This document shows positions 7,856 through 15,394 of a DNA stretch of 41,026 bases, piece after piece. A program made the position numbers and the translations under genes. Numbering within the stretch: position 1 is the stretch's first letter; each line of letters starts with the position of its first letter. The stretch is from JAUVXY01 sp964392345 (lineage in GTDB: Bacteria; Actinomycetota; Humimicrobiia; Humimicrobiales; Humimicrobiaceae), in the NCBI GenBank assembly GCA_964392345.1, contig CAYMPQ010000005.1:1-41026 (forward strand), given 5' to 3'. Below the pieces are notes generated by a model, which worked only from the letters and a program-made list of their open reading frames with translations, was not told the DNA's origin and ran no database searches.

Positions 7856-7873
7856 TTTTATAATAAACTCACG
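7856..7873 (-). repeat. Right terminal inverted repeat of the IS1634-like element
   Basis: Inverted copy of the left end, 17 of 18 bases identical, followed at 7874 by the second CTAG. Confidence 0.85.
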
Positions 7874-7996
7874 CTAGAACTAAAACTGAAACTGCCAAGC
7901 CAGTCAGCGTTGGATAATATCGTTGCAGCACTGGCAAAGCTGGTAAGATAATTCAAACAGACATATCAACTAATACCGACATTGACGGCCTCGTAA
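7874..7996 (+). other. Remnant sequence of unknown origin after the IS
   Basis: After the right CTAG an open frame reads LELKLKLPSQSALDNIVAAL and ends at TAA 7949-7951. It looks like the C-terminal end of a broken gene. It does not continue the IS3 OrfB frame, and I do not recognise the family. The rest up to the nucleotidyltransferase remnant shows nothing definite. Confidence 0.3.
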
Positions 7997-8242
7997 ATTA
8001 TTTATCCAAAAGGTAGTTTTAATAGAAATAGCGACATTGACTTGTTCATAATAAAAAACACCAACCTGCCTTTTCCAAAACGAATATACGAATTAAGAAA
8101 ATTGCTAAAAAATTCTGGATTCCCAATCGATATAATAATCAAAACATCTGAGGAAGTGGAAAAAAATAAAGATGTAATTGGCAGTTTTACTCATGAAGTT
8201 TTTAAAACAGGAAAAATATTATATGAAGAAAAAACAAAATAA
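7997..8242 (+). pseudogene. Minimal nucleotidyltransferase (MNT/MntA-like), N-terminus missing
   Basis: The open frame has no start codon ahead of its active-site motif. The motif GSFNRNSDIDLFII is the GS-x-DxD signature of the nucleotidyltransferase fold. The following region (FPIDIIIKTSEEVEKNKDVIG, with EVFKTGKILYEE at the end) follows the normal layout of small MNT proteins that pair with HEPN partners. About 30 residues before the motif are missing and replaced by unrelated sequence ending in TAA. The frame overlaps the start of a HEPN-like fragment, the known gene order of MntA-HepT antitoxin-toxin modules. A functional product from an internal ATG at 8042 would lack the active site. Confidence 0.65.
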
Positions 8243-8411
8243 TGTAATAGAATTAGTCAAAAAATGGGTTAGAATCCATAATTTCAGAATAGATTTTCTC
8301 AGTATTCTTTATTCCATATATCTTTTAAATTCTTCATTCCTTGATTCTAAAAATTTTATCAGCATTTTCGGTATATCTTTAAGCTTTAAGCCTTCTATAT
8401 TAAATTCGTAA
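8223..8411 (+). pseudogene. HEPN-like fragment (HepT remnant)
   Basis: An ATG at 8223 overlaps the end of the MNT remnant. The first residues, MKKKQNNVIELVKKWVRI, resemble the start of HEPN-domain proteins, which commonly begin with an ELVxKWV-type helix. After about 18 residues the similarity ends, and the frame only continues as the antisense of the kinase gene at 8309. The catalytic RxxxxH motif of HEPN RNases is absent. I read this as the 5' stub of a deleted toxin gene; the stub is short, so the assignment is tentative. Confidence 0.4.
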
Positions 8412-8890
8412 TCTGCTCTATTATTGAATTTTTTAAAAAATGTAATATCTTTTTTTATCTCTTTTAAATAAAGTCTTTTTTTCTTCTCATTTAATTTCTT
8501 ATTTAATAACCTCGATTCTTTATCATAGAAAGTTATTCGTTCTAATATATTTTCAGGTGTATCTGCAATATGAACTGAAATCAAATTATCTTCCTTATTT
8601 CCTTTTGACTTTTTATATTCTCTTAAATAATTATCTCTTAATCCTGATGGACATGAAGCTATCACTAAATTTTCTCTTTTATTTAGTAACTTCCTCAAAA
8701 CCACTCTTGTTTTTTCTCTATAACCATAACCCATCCAACATTTTTCCTGAATATATTCTATGGGACTATTAAAGTATCTTTCTATTTCTTTATCTAAATC
8801 ATAAAAAACAAAATCTAAGTTTTTGGCTAATAATTCGCCAATAGTTGATTTGCCAACATCGCTTACTCCAACTAAATAAATCTTTATCAT
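8309..8890 (-). CDS. P-loop kinase related to shikimate kinase
   Basis: 193-residue protein with a Walker A motif at the N-terminus (GVSDVGKST, about residues 8-16). DLDKEIERYF follows, in the position where shikimate kinases have their DxD substrate/metal motif. A basic C-terminal half holds RxxxxDxxSRLL near residue 155 of the fold's LID region. The order is that of the shikimate/gluconate kinase family, but the conserved shikimate-binding residues are not clearly present, so the substrate is unknown. It is not near other aromatic amino-acid genes and sits alone in the accessory island, next to toxin-antitoxin and IS debris. A nucleotide or small-molecule kinase role is the safest reading. 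Confidence 0.65.
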   Translation of the reverse strand: MIKIYLVGVSDVGKSTIGELLAKNLDFVFYDLDKEIERYFNSPIEYIQEKCWMGYGYREKTRVVLRKLLNKRENLVIASCPSGLRDNYLREYKKSKGNKEDNLISVHIADTPENILERITFYDKESRLLNKKLNEKKKRLYLKEIKKDITFFKKFNNRADYEFNIEGLKLKDIPKMLIKFLESRNEEFKRYME

Positions 8891-8942
8891 CTGTATTTTT
8901 TTAAATATTTTTTGCTTTCTACCGATGCTTAAAAAATGTTCT

Positions 8943-9105
8943 TTAAGTCTTTTTTAAAAAAAGGTCATTTACTATTAAAGGATCTTTTAGAAAACCAAAG
9001 TTTTTCTCTATACCGTGCTGTTCCTTATATATCTTTAGAATATCCATTGCACAATACTGGCCGGCATCTGGTAATAAGCACAAAACATCCTGCTTGCTTT
9101 CCGCG
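8943..9105 (-). pseudogene. C-terminal fragment of a second DDE transposase
   Basis: On the minus strand the frame ending at TAA 8945-8943 reads YCAMDILKIYKEQHGIEKNF followed by GFLKDPLIVNDLFLKK. This matches the C-terminal signature around the catalytic Glu of IS1634/DUF4277-type transposases (IExNFGFLKDP). It differs from the intact transposase at 6069, whose equivalent is IENAFKNLKNP, so it comes from another element. Everything upstream of roughly 9060-9105 is lost, and the frame is closed by TGA further up. It lies only about 100 bases from the tmRNA 3' end. Confidence 0.7.
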
Positions 9106-9146
9106 CCCAAGGTGCGGTTGAGACGGAAATGCTGGGCGGATCAATC

Positions 9147-9169
9147 AGCAAAATTCTCTGGATTTTGCT
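9147..9169. repeat. Inverted repeat just downstream of tmRNA
   Basis: AGCAAAAT and ATTTTGCT form perfect 8-bp arms around a 7-base spacer, 25 bases beyond the tmRNA 3' end. There is no T-run on the transcribed side, so it is a poor rho-independent terminator. It could be the end of tmRNA transcription, a recombinase site or an IS end; nothing in the sequence decides between these. Confidence 0.35.
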
Positions 9170-9193
9170 CAAAAAGGTTCAAATTGGTCTCAT

Positions 9194-9542
9194 TGGTGGA
9201 GGCGGCGGGAATTGAACCCGCGTCCGAAGATATCGACACTTAGACATCTACAAGCTTAGTCCATATTTAATTATTACTTTTTTCGTTTATATGGACATAC
9301 TCGAAAAAAGTTAGCCTGTAAAATTTCCTCTGCTGCAGCCACAGGCAAACTGTAGCAAAGTATCCTGCTTCTCGGCGCCTATCAAAAAGCACAGGAAACT
9401 TTTTGTAGACGTTAGCGGCTCTTAGGCTGCTAAAGCTAATTCGTTATTATCAGCGTTTGTTTTTAAACCCAGTTTTTACGAGTTCTGGAACTCGACTTGC
9501 AATCCAAGCTCAACCTATCCCCGTCGAATCCAAATCGCCCCC
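9194..9542 (-). ncRNA. ssrA: Transfer-messenger RNA (tmRNA)
   Basis: Rescues stalled ribosomes together with SmpB. The 5' end GGGGGCG (from 9542) pairs with CGCCTCC at the 3' end, with an encoded CCA at 9194-9196 and a T-arm GGTTCAATTCC: a one-piece tmRNA of 349 nt. The tag reading frame ends ...TNADNNELALAA followed by TAA at 9424-9422, a typical hydrophobic proteolysis tag. The exact resume codon is not certain; it lies around 9455-9463 (Lys, Thr or Asn codon). It begins 43 bases after the smpB stop on the same strand. Its 3' end borders the accessory island, a common integration point for mobile DNA. Confidence 0.96.
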
Positions 9543-9585
9543 GATTTGTCAACTACTTTGAAGACAGCTATATTATACAATAGTT

Positions 9586-10050
9586 TTAAATATTTTTAAA
9601 TGCTCTCCTGATTTCTCTATCATACTCTCTTTTTTCTATATCTCTCCTCTTATCCCTTTTTGCTTTGCTTTTGGCTATTGCTATTTCTATCTTTACCAAA
9701 TTTTTAACCATGTATACGCTTAAAGGAACCAGCGTTAAACTCTTATCAGTTAATTTTCCGGCAATTCTGTCAATCTCTCTTCTATGCATCAGTAATTTTC
9801 TGATCCTTTTAGGGTTTATGTCCTCCACTCTGCTTTTACTGTACGGAGATATATGCATATTATATAAAAGTAATTCTCCATCCCTGATTCGTCCGTAACT
9901 ATCTCTTAAGTTTACTTTATGCTCCCTGATAGATTTTACTTCACTTCCATTCAGGATTATTCCGGCTTCATAGCTGTCAAGTATAAAAAAATCTCTCAGT
10001 GCTTTTTTATTTCTAGCAATAATTACTTTGTTTTCCCAGGAGTTTTTCAT
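9586..10050 (-). CDS. smpB: SsrA-binding protein SmpB
   Basis: Binds tmRNA and delivers it to stalled ribosomes. The 154-residue protein has the family core: NKKALRDFFILDSYEAGIIL, GSEVKSIREHKVNLRDSYGRI and NMHISPYSKS. It ends in the usual basic tail that enters the mRNA channel (KAKRDKRRDIEKREYDREIRR). The ATG at 10050 lies 11 bases after the S41 peptidase gene. The gene for its partner RNA follows immediately, so both rescue components are expressed together. Confidence 0.96.
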   Translation of the reverse strand: MKNSWENKVIIARNKKALRDFFILDSYEAGIILNGSEVKSIREHKVNLRDSYGRIRDGELLLYNMHISPYSKSRVEDINPKRIRKLLMHRREIDRIAGKLTDKSLTLVPLSVYMVKNLVKIEIAIAKSKAKRDKRRDIEKREYDREIRRAFKNI

Positions 10051-10061
10051 TTTAATTTAAG

Positions 10062-11315
10062 CTATTCAGATGTGTTTTTATCTATAAGCAGGCTAATTTC
10101 TTCTATGGCTTTCTCAAGCTGTACGTCTTCCTCAGAATCCGGGTCCAACTTAACCATAATATCAGGATACAGTCCTTTCCCCTCTACGGAACTGCCTGAA
10201 GGCAAATAATACTTTGCAGTTGTAAATTTTATGCCGGAACCATCTGTTAACTCTTTAAGTACCTGAACGGTGCCTTTCCCAAAACTTTTTTCTCCTATTA
10301 AAATAGCACGCCCGCTATCCTTTAGTGCGCCTGCAACAATCTCAGATGCACTGGCTGAATATCCATTTATTAATACTACTAAAGGAATTTTTGTATATTT
10401 TCCTTTTTTTGCGTAGTAATTATTTAAAATTTCCTCACTTCCCGATCTGCCTTTTACGGATACGATAAGTCCCTCATCTAAGAATAGGTCGCTTACATCA
10501 ACAGCGTCATCTAAGATTCCGCCCAAATTATTCCTAAGGTCAAAAATAATTCCTCCGGCACCGCTGTCAATTAATTTTTGAATTTCTTCATCCAGCTTTT
10601 GCGCCCCTTTTTCCTGAAAGCCAATGTACTGGATATATGCAATATCCTCTTCTAAAATTTTAGAAAATAGATTAGGTATGTAGAATCTTTCCCTGACAAT
10701 TTTTACTTCAAATTCTTCATTTTCCTTTGGCCTGAATATGGTAAGGTTAGCTTCTGTTCCTTCTTTCCCCTTAATCATTGAAACAACACTTTCCAGGGGA
10801 ATGTCTTTTATTTCTGTTCCATTTACCTTAACTATGATGTCTCCTTCTTTTAAACCAGCTCTGAAAGCAGGAGTATCCTGTATCGGCATCACAACAACAG
10901 TCTGGCCATCTTCATCCATCATAACAACAACTCCAATACCGCTCATGGTGCCGCTATAGGATTCAATAATTTGCTCATACTCTTCTTTTGTAAAGTACTC
11001 GGTGTGCTTATCATCAAGACTTTCAAGCATCCCTTTTATTGCAGCTCCAACCAGCTCATGATTGCTCTTCTCTGTAAGCGCATTTTCATAAACAAATTTT
11101 AAAGTTTCTTCAATGATTTTTATATTAAATTCACTGTCGTCATCTGTGCGTATCTTCCCTAAAAAACCGCTGCTGCTCTCAGAAGAATTGACGAAGCTGC
11201 CGCAAGTTATATATCTTTTTATTAAAGAAGAATTAATTCCAAGACAGAAGCCAGTTGAAAATATAAGTATAGCTGCCACCACTATGGCAATTATTTTTAG
11301 AACTTTTTTCCTCAT
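10062..11315 (-). CDS. C-terminal processing peptidase, S41 family
   Basis: Membrane-anchored serine protease outside the cytoplasm. The 417-residue protein has an N-terminal membrane segment (about 7-27), a helical region, a PDZ domain (about 110-200, with GIGVVVMMDEDGQTVV and AGLKEGDIIVKVNG) and the S41 protease domain. The Ser-Lys dyad fits Ser322 in SASASEIVAGAL and Lys347 in SFGKGTVQ, 25 residues apart as in other CtpA/CtpB enzymes. It follows the M23 gene by 35 bases and precedes smpB by 11. In other bacteria, proteases of this class trim or activate cell-wall hydrolases, so the M23 neighbour is a plausible target; this is inferred from context. Confidence 0.92.
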   Translation of the reverse strand: MRKKVLKIIAIVVAAILIFSTGFCLGINSSLIKRYITCGSFVNSSESSSGFLGKIRTDDDSEFNIKIIEETLKFVYENALTEKSNHELVGAAIKGMLESLDDKHTEYFTKEEYEQIIESYSGTMSGIGVVVMMDEDGQTVVVMPIQDTPAFRAGLKEGDIIVKVNGTEIKDIPLESVVSMIKGKEGTEANLTIFRPKENEEFEVKIVRERFYIPNLFSKILEEDIAYIQYIGFQEKGAQKLDEEIQKLIDSGAGGIIFDLRNNLGGILDDAVDVSDLFLDEGLIVSVKGRSGSEEILNNYYAKKGKYTKIPLVVLINGYSASASEIVAGALKDSGRAILIGEKSFGKGTVQVLKELTDGSGIKFTTAKYYLPSGSSVEGKGLYPDIMVKLDPDSEEDVQLEKAIEEISLLIDKNTSE

Positions 11316-11350
11316 TTATTTATCACCTGAAAGCAATTAATTTTTTATAA

Positions 11351-12526
11351 TTATTGAAGATAACCTAATGGATTCTGGGGATTACCATTTATTCTTACTT
11401 CAAAGTGAAGATGCGGCCCTGTAGCCCAGCCTGTAGCACCAACCAACCCAATAACCTGCCCCCTCTGGACAAACTGGCCCATCGATACATTAACACTTGA
11501 AAGATGGGCATACCAGGTGGCAAAACCTCCACCATGATAGACCATAATTGAATATCCGTACCCGCCAAAGTACCCTGCCTGAATTATCTGCCCTCCATCT
11601 GCAGCTTTTACTAAAGTCCCGTATGGCGCCGCCAAATCAATCCCGGAATGAAATCTTCTCGTTCCAAATATGGGATGAATTCTATACCCAAAACCTGAAA
11701 TCAATTTTCCAGCAGCAGGCCACATTAATCTTCCAGAAGGTGCAGAGCCGTATTTGTAGCTTTCCAGTATCCTGCTAATTTCCGACTCTCTAATTTCCAA
11801 CTGCTTTTCCATCTGAATTAAGGCATTTTTATTGGCCCTTGTCTTGGAAAGCAGACTTTTCATTTCATCGCATATTTCATCTACTTCAAGTTTTTTTTGT
11901 TCTGCCTGGGCAACCAGTTTTAAAACTTTTTCCTTATGTTCCTCTTCCTTTTCCCTCAAGTCAACAATAGTCTTTTTAATGTTTAAGGTCACATTCTTTT
12001 TATCTTTTATTACTTGTATTATTTCACCGTCCTGCTCTGCAAGAATGTTCATAAGTTTTAACCTGGATACAAATTCTATGAAACTCTCAGTATTGAGCAG
12101 TATTTCCAGAATACTGCCTTTTCCATTTTTGTAAATAGAAGCTACCCGATTGTTTAGTATTTTCACCTTGTCTTCAAGCTCATCCTCTATCTTCTGCAGT
12201 TCCTGCTTTTTAAGCACCAGCTCTATGGTTGTTTTATCTATCTCACTTTTAACATTAGAAAGTTTGGTATTTAAATCCCCTAATTCTTCTGAAGCTACCC
12301 TTAACTGCCCTTCTGTCTCGCTCACCTGTGCCATATATTGTTTTTCTTGCTTTGTTATTTCCTTGATCTTTTCCTGAGTTTCTTCCCTTTCATTTTTTGT
12401 CTGCTCCAACTCATCTTCAAGGGATTGGGCACAAAGGGGCCTGTGAGGGGCAAGCAAAACTAAACTGGTTATTGTTAATGTTATTGCTACAATTATTGCT
12501 ACAATTTTTTTACCATCAATTTCCAT
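11351..12526 (-). CDS. EnvC-like coiled-coil M23 peptidase
   Basis: Secreted protein of 391 residues. It has a signal peptide (hydrophobic 8-27, likely cleavage after LCA near residue 33), a long coiled coil (about 35-250) and a C-terminal M23 (LytM) domain. All zinc and catalytic residues of an active LytM enzyme appear present: His293 and Asp297 in HSGID, His341 in YAHL and His372-Leu-His374 in GPHLHFEV. EnvC itself has lost these and only activates amidases, so this protein may cut peptidoglycan directly. It lies just after ftsX, matching known FtsEX partners such as EnvC and RipC, where the coiled coil docks on the FtsX outer domain. Confidence 0.9.
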   Translation of the reverse strand: MEIDGKKIVAIIVAITLTITSLVLLAPHRPLCAQSLEDELEQTKNEREETQEKIKEITKQEKQYMAQVSETEGQLRVASEELGDLNTKLSNVKSEIDKTTIELVLKKQELQKIEDELEDKVKILNNRVASIYKNGKGSILEILLNTESFIEFVSRLKLMNILAEQDGEIIQVIKDKKNVTLNIKKTIVDLREKEEEHKEKVLKLVAQAEQKKLEVDEICDEMKSLLSKTRANKNALIQMEKQLEIRESEISRILESYKYGSAPSGRLMWPAAGKLISGFGYRIHPIFGTRRFHSGIDLAAPYGTLVKAADGGQIIQAGYFGGYGYSIMVYHGGGFATWYAHLSSVNVSMGQFVQRGQVIGLVGATGWATGPHLHFEVRINGNPQNPLGYLQ

Positions 12527-12614
12527 AATATTACATTGCCTTTAAATTTTACATATCACCCATATTTTACTACAAATCATAAATTATTTTAAATTATTCA
12601 ACTTCTGGCAGCCA

Positions 12615-13523
12615 TTATATTTTCAAATATCTCTTTAGAGCAAACCCGCTGCTTAAAATACCAATCAGCCCTCCGGCAGCCAGTATGGCCAGGTATATGT
12701 AAATAATAGCATTGCTGCTTCCTAAAACAGCCAGTTCCTTTATATGCATGGTATCAACTATGGCTCTCTCGCCTTTTATTATTAAAAAGTTTGACAGGAA
12801 ATATAGAGCTATCACCGAAATTATGCTCCCTGCAAATCCTTCAAAAAAACCTTCAAACAAAAATGGGGTCCTTACAAACCAATTAGTTGCGCCTACCAGC
12901 TTCATAACTTCAACTTCTTTTCTGCGGGCATGTATAGAAAGTCTTATAGTGTTAAATATAAGTACAATAGTTGACAGCACGAGAACTATAATAATCAAAA
13001 AAGTTATTGTCCCAATAACAGCAGTTATTGAAAAGAGCCTGCTGACATAACTTTTTCCATACACAACTTCGTCTACTCCTTTAATATAGTTTCCATCTTT
13101 ATCTAAAAATCTAAGTGCAACCTGATCAACTTTTTTTGGATCCGTAAGCTTTATCTCAAAAGACGCCGGGAGAGGATTGCCTTGAATTTCTTTTAAGATG
13201 CTGCTTCCTTCCATTTGCTCTTTAAATTTTTCCATAGCTTTCTCTTTGGATATATATTTTACTTCCCTTGTTTCATCCCAGCTTTTTATTTCATTTTCAA
13301 TGTACTCATTGAGCTCCTCTGATATATTATCTTCCAAATATACTGCTAATTCTACCTGTCTTTCTATAGAGCTCATTATGCTCTGTATATCATATACAAC
13401 AATAGAAAAAAGTCCTACAATGAATAAAGTAATCGCAACAGTGGTTATAGCAGTAAAGCACATTAAAAAATTTCTTTTCAGGCTTGAAAAAGTTTCACCA
13501 AAAAAGTACTTTGGTCTAATCAT
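12615..13523 (-). CDS. ftsX: Cell-division protein FtsX
   Basis: Membrane half of the FtsEX complex, which links ATP hydrolysis in the cytosol to peptidoglycan hydrolysis outside. The 302-residue protein shows the standard plan: a cytosolic start, TM1 (about 20-42), an outer domain of about 120 residues (50-170, including EDNISEELNEYIENEIKSWD), then three more TM segments (about 170-197, 220-245 and 270-295). RRKEVEVMKLVGATNWFVRTP, between TM2 and TM3, is the typical cytosolic coupling loop. Its ATG overlaps the ftsE stop (ATGA). The M23 gene downstream encodes the likely partner. Confidence 0.93.
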   Translation of the reverse strand: MIRPKYFFGETFSSLKRNFLMCFTAITTVAITLFIVGLFSIVVYDIQSIMSSIERQVELAVYLEDNISEELNEYIENEIKSWDETREVKYISKEKAMEKFKEQMEGSSILKEIQGNPLPASFEIKLTDPKKVDQVALRFLDKDGNYIKGVDEVVYGKSYVSRLFSITAVIGTITFLIIIVLVLSTIVLIFNTIRLSIHARRKEVEVMKLVGATNWFVRTPFLFEGFFEGFAGSIISVIALYFLSNFLIIKGERAIVDTMHIKELAVLGSSNAIIYIYLAILAAGGLIGILSSGFALKRYLKI

Positions 13524-14203
13524 GAAGGCCCGTATACTCCTCTCTTTTGGTCCCTAATTATCTCTCCTCTTTCAAGTTCAACAACCCTTCTTCTCATAGA
13601 GTTTACCACACTCTCATTATGGGTAGCCATTATTACAGTTGTTCCAACTAAATTAATTCTTGACAGAAGTTTCATTATTCCATCAGAAGTTACAGGGTCC
13701 AAATTCCCTGTAGGCTCATCTGCTAAAAAAACAGGCGGTCTGTTAACAAATGCTCTGGCAATAGACACTCTTTGCTGTTCCCCGCCTGACAGTTGATAAG
13801 GGTAAGAATTCATTTTATTGTGAAGCCCTACTAATTGTAAGACCTGGGGAACCTGGACTTTTATTACATACCCCGGCTTTCCAATAACTTCCAGTGCAAA
13901 TGCTACATTCTCAAATATTGTTTTGCCGGGCAGGAGCTTGAAATCCTGGAACACACATCCTATATTGCGCCTTAGTTGAGGAATTCTATTTGTTTTAAGA
14001 TTGCATATATTTCTTCCAGCTACAAGTATGCTGCCTCTGGTAGCGGAAATTTCTTTTATGAGCAATTTTATAAAAGTAGATTTTCCGGAACCACTCGGAC
14101 CAACAAGAAATAAGAATTCTCCTTTTTTCACAGATAGCGTTATATCCTTTAAGGCAGCAGTGCCGTCATCGTATATCTTGCTCACTTTTTTAAATTCAAT
14201 CAT
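13520..14203 (-). CDS. ftsE: Cell-division ATP-binding protein FtsE
   Basis: ATPase subunit of FtsEX. The 227-residue sequence has all ABC motifs: Walker A GPSGSGKST (about 36-44), Q-loop FQDFKLLPG, signature LSGGEQQRVSIARA, Walker B VFLADEPTGNLD, and the H-loop in ATHNE. YKKV-like starts and the region FENVAFALEVIGK are typical for FtsE. The ATG at 14203 follows prfB by 83 bases, and the stop overlaps the ftsX start. The prfB-ftsE-ftsX-...-smpB order is characteristic of Actinobacteria. Confidence 0.95.
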   Translation of the reverse strand: MIEFKKVSKIYDDGTAALKDITLSVKKGEFLFLVGPSGSGKSTFIKLLIKEISATRGSILVAGRNICNLKTNRIPQLRRNIGCVFQDFKLLPGKTIFENVAFALEVIGKPGYVIKVQVPQVLQLVGLHNKMNSYPYQLSGGEQQRVSIARAFVNRPPVFLADEPTGNLDPVTSDGIMKLLSRINLVGTTVIMATHNESVVNSMRRRVVELERGEIIRDQKRGVYGPS

Positions 14204-14286
14204 ATTAATTTTGCTCTTTAGAATTCAAATTTATAGTTTACTTGAACTAAATATAAATGGATATTAGCACAACAAAAACTTCCAGT

Positions 14287-15394
14287 CTACTTCTCATATA
14301 TCCTTTTTGTAAGGTACCCTCTAATGAATACGTCAATATCCCCGTTCAAAACCGACTCTGCGTCTCCTACCTCTACCCCCGTTCTGTGGTCTTTTACCAT
14401 TTGATAGGGCTGGAGCACATAGCTTCTTATTTGATTGCCCCACCCAATTTCCTTTTTTTCTCCTCTAACTTTTTCTATTTCTTCTTTTTTCTTCTTCTGC
14501 TCATGCTCAAAAAGTCTGGATTTTAAAATCTGAAGAGCAGTTTGCCTGTTTAAAATTTGTGACCTTTCGTCCTGGCATTGCACAACTATATTAGTTGGAA
14601 CGTGGGTAATTCTTACTGCAGAATCAGTGACATTTACATGCTGTCCTCCTGCCCCACTTGCTCTGAAAGTCTCAATCCTTAGGTCATCTTTATTTATTTT
14701 TATATCTGCATCATCTTTTTCTATCAATGGTATAACATCGACCAGAGCAAACGATGTATGCCTTCTTCTTGAAGCATCAAATGGCGAAATCCGCACTAAC
14801 CTGTGAATACCTTTTTCTACTTTAAGCAATCCATATGCATTTTTTCCTCTAACAGTAAAGGTGACATTTTTAATACCTGCTTCTTCTCCAACCTGGTAAT
14901 CCACAACTTTATATTTAAAATTTTTCTTGTCCATCCATCTGGTATACATCCTAAAAAGCATTTTTGCCCAGTCAGCAGATTCTGTTCCGCCAGCCCCGGG
15001 GTGAATTGCAGCAACTGCCGGGTGAGAGTCGTACTTTTCACCTAATATTGCCTGTTCCTCTACCAGGTCCAATAATTTTTTAATACCTGCTAAATTTTCC
15101 TCTAATTCTTCTTTTAATTTAGCGTCATCTTCACTTTCCAGTATCTCTAATGCTAATGCAGCATTTTCTGCTTTTTCCTCAAGATGCTTAAAATTATTGA
15201 CTATTCCCTTGAGATCATTAATTTTTCTGCTCAAATTTTGAGCTTTTTCATAGTTGTCCCAAAATTTAGGAGAATGAGTCATGTTTTGAAGTTCAGCCAG
15301 CTCTTTATTCTTATTATCTATTTCAAAGACAACTCCTTAAATAATTTAGCCTTTCCAGCAGATTGTCTAACTTTTGCTTATACTCTTCAATCAT
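14287..15394 (-). CDS. prfB: Peptide chain release factor 2, with programmed +1 frameshift
   Basis: Recognises UGA and UAA stop codons and releases the peptide. The gene starts at ATG 15394, overlapping the secA stop (ATGA), with GGGAGG upstream. After 23 codons the zero frame meets TGA (15325-15323) in the context AGGAG-TTGT-CTT-TGA: an internal Shine-Dalgarno, then CTT-TGA, the classical RF2 autoregulatory slip site. Shifting +1 gives GAA ATA GAT and opens a frame to 14287, for a 368-residue protein. This includes SPF in RISPFDASRRR (stop-codon recognition) and GGQ in SGAGGQHVN (peptidyl hydrolysis). An ATG at 15282 exists in the final frame but would lose the N-terminal helix; the frameshifted product is the better reading. 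Confidence 0.95.
15323..15338 (-). promoter_or_regulatory. RF2 programmed frameshift site
   Basis: Minus-strand AGGAGTTGTCTTTGA: the Shine-Dalgarno-like AGGAG sits a few bases before CTT-TGA. When RF2 is scarce, the ribosome pauses at UGA and slips forward one base, so RF2 sets its own level. The frame on both sides fits exactly: UGA is codon 24 from ATG 15394, and the +1 frame joins the GGQ-containing reading frame. Confidence 0.93.

Larger units (their letters stand above)
5869..7873 (+). mobile_element. Complete IS1634-like insertion sequence
   Basis: A 2.0-kb element with matching ends. The left end starts CATGAGTTTATTATAAAA (5869-5886). The right end, read on the minus strand from 7873, is CGTGAGTTTATTATAAAA: 17 of 18 bases agree. 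CTAG flanks both sides (5865-5868 and 7874-7877), the likely target duplication. Inside are one intact transposase gene, an inward-facing terminator, a fold-back pair and a terminator after the gene. Family assignment rests on the transposase; a short 4-bp duplication would be unusual for IS1634 itself, so the exact subgroup is uncertain. Confidence 0.88.

Noticed and set aside
8936..9121. Plus-strand open frame of 61 codons between the kinase and tmRNA
   Set aside because: It is the antisense of the transposase tail on the minus strand and has no recognisable ribosome binding site or homology.
15282..15325. UGA in the prfB reading frame as a selenocysteine codon or a gene-breaking mutation
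   Set aside because: The AGGAG...CTT-TGA context and perfect +1 frame match the known RF2 autoregulatory frameshift; no SECIS-like hairpin was needed to explain it.
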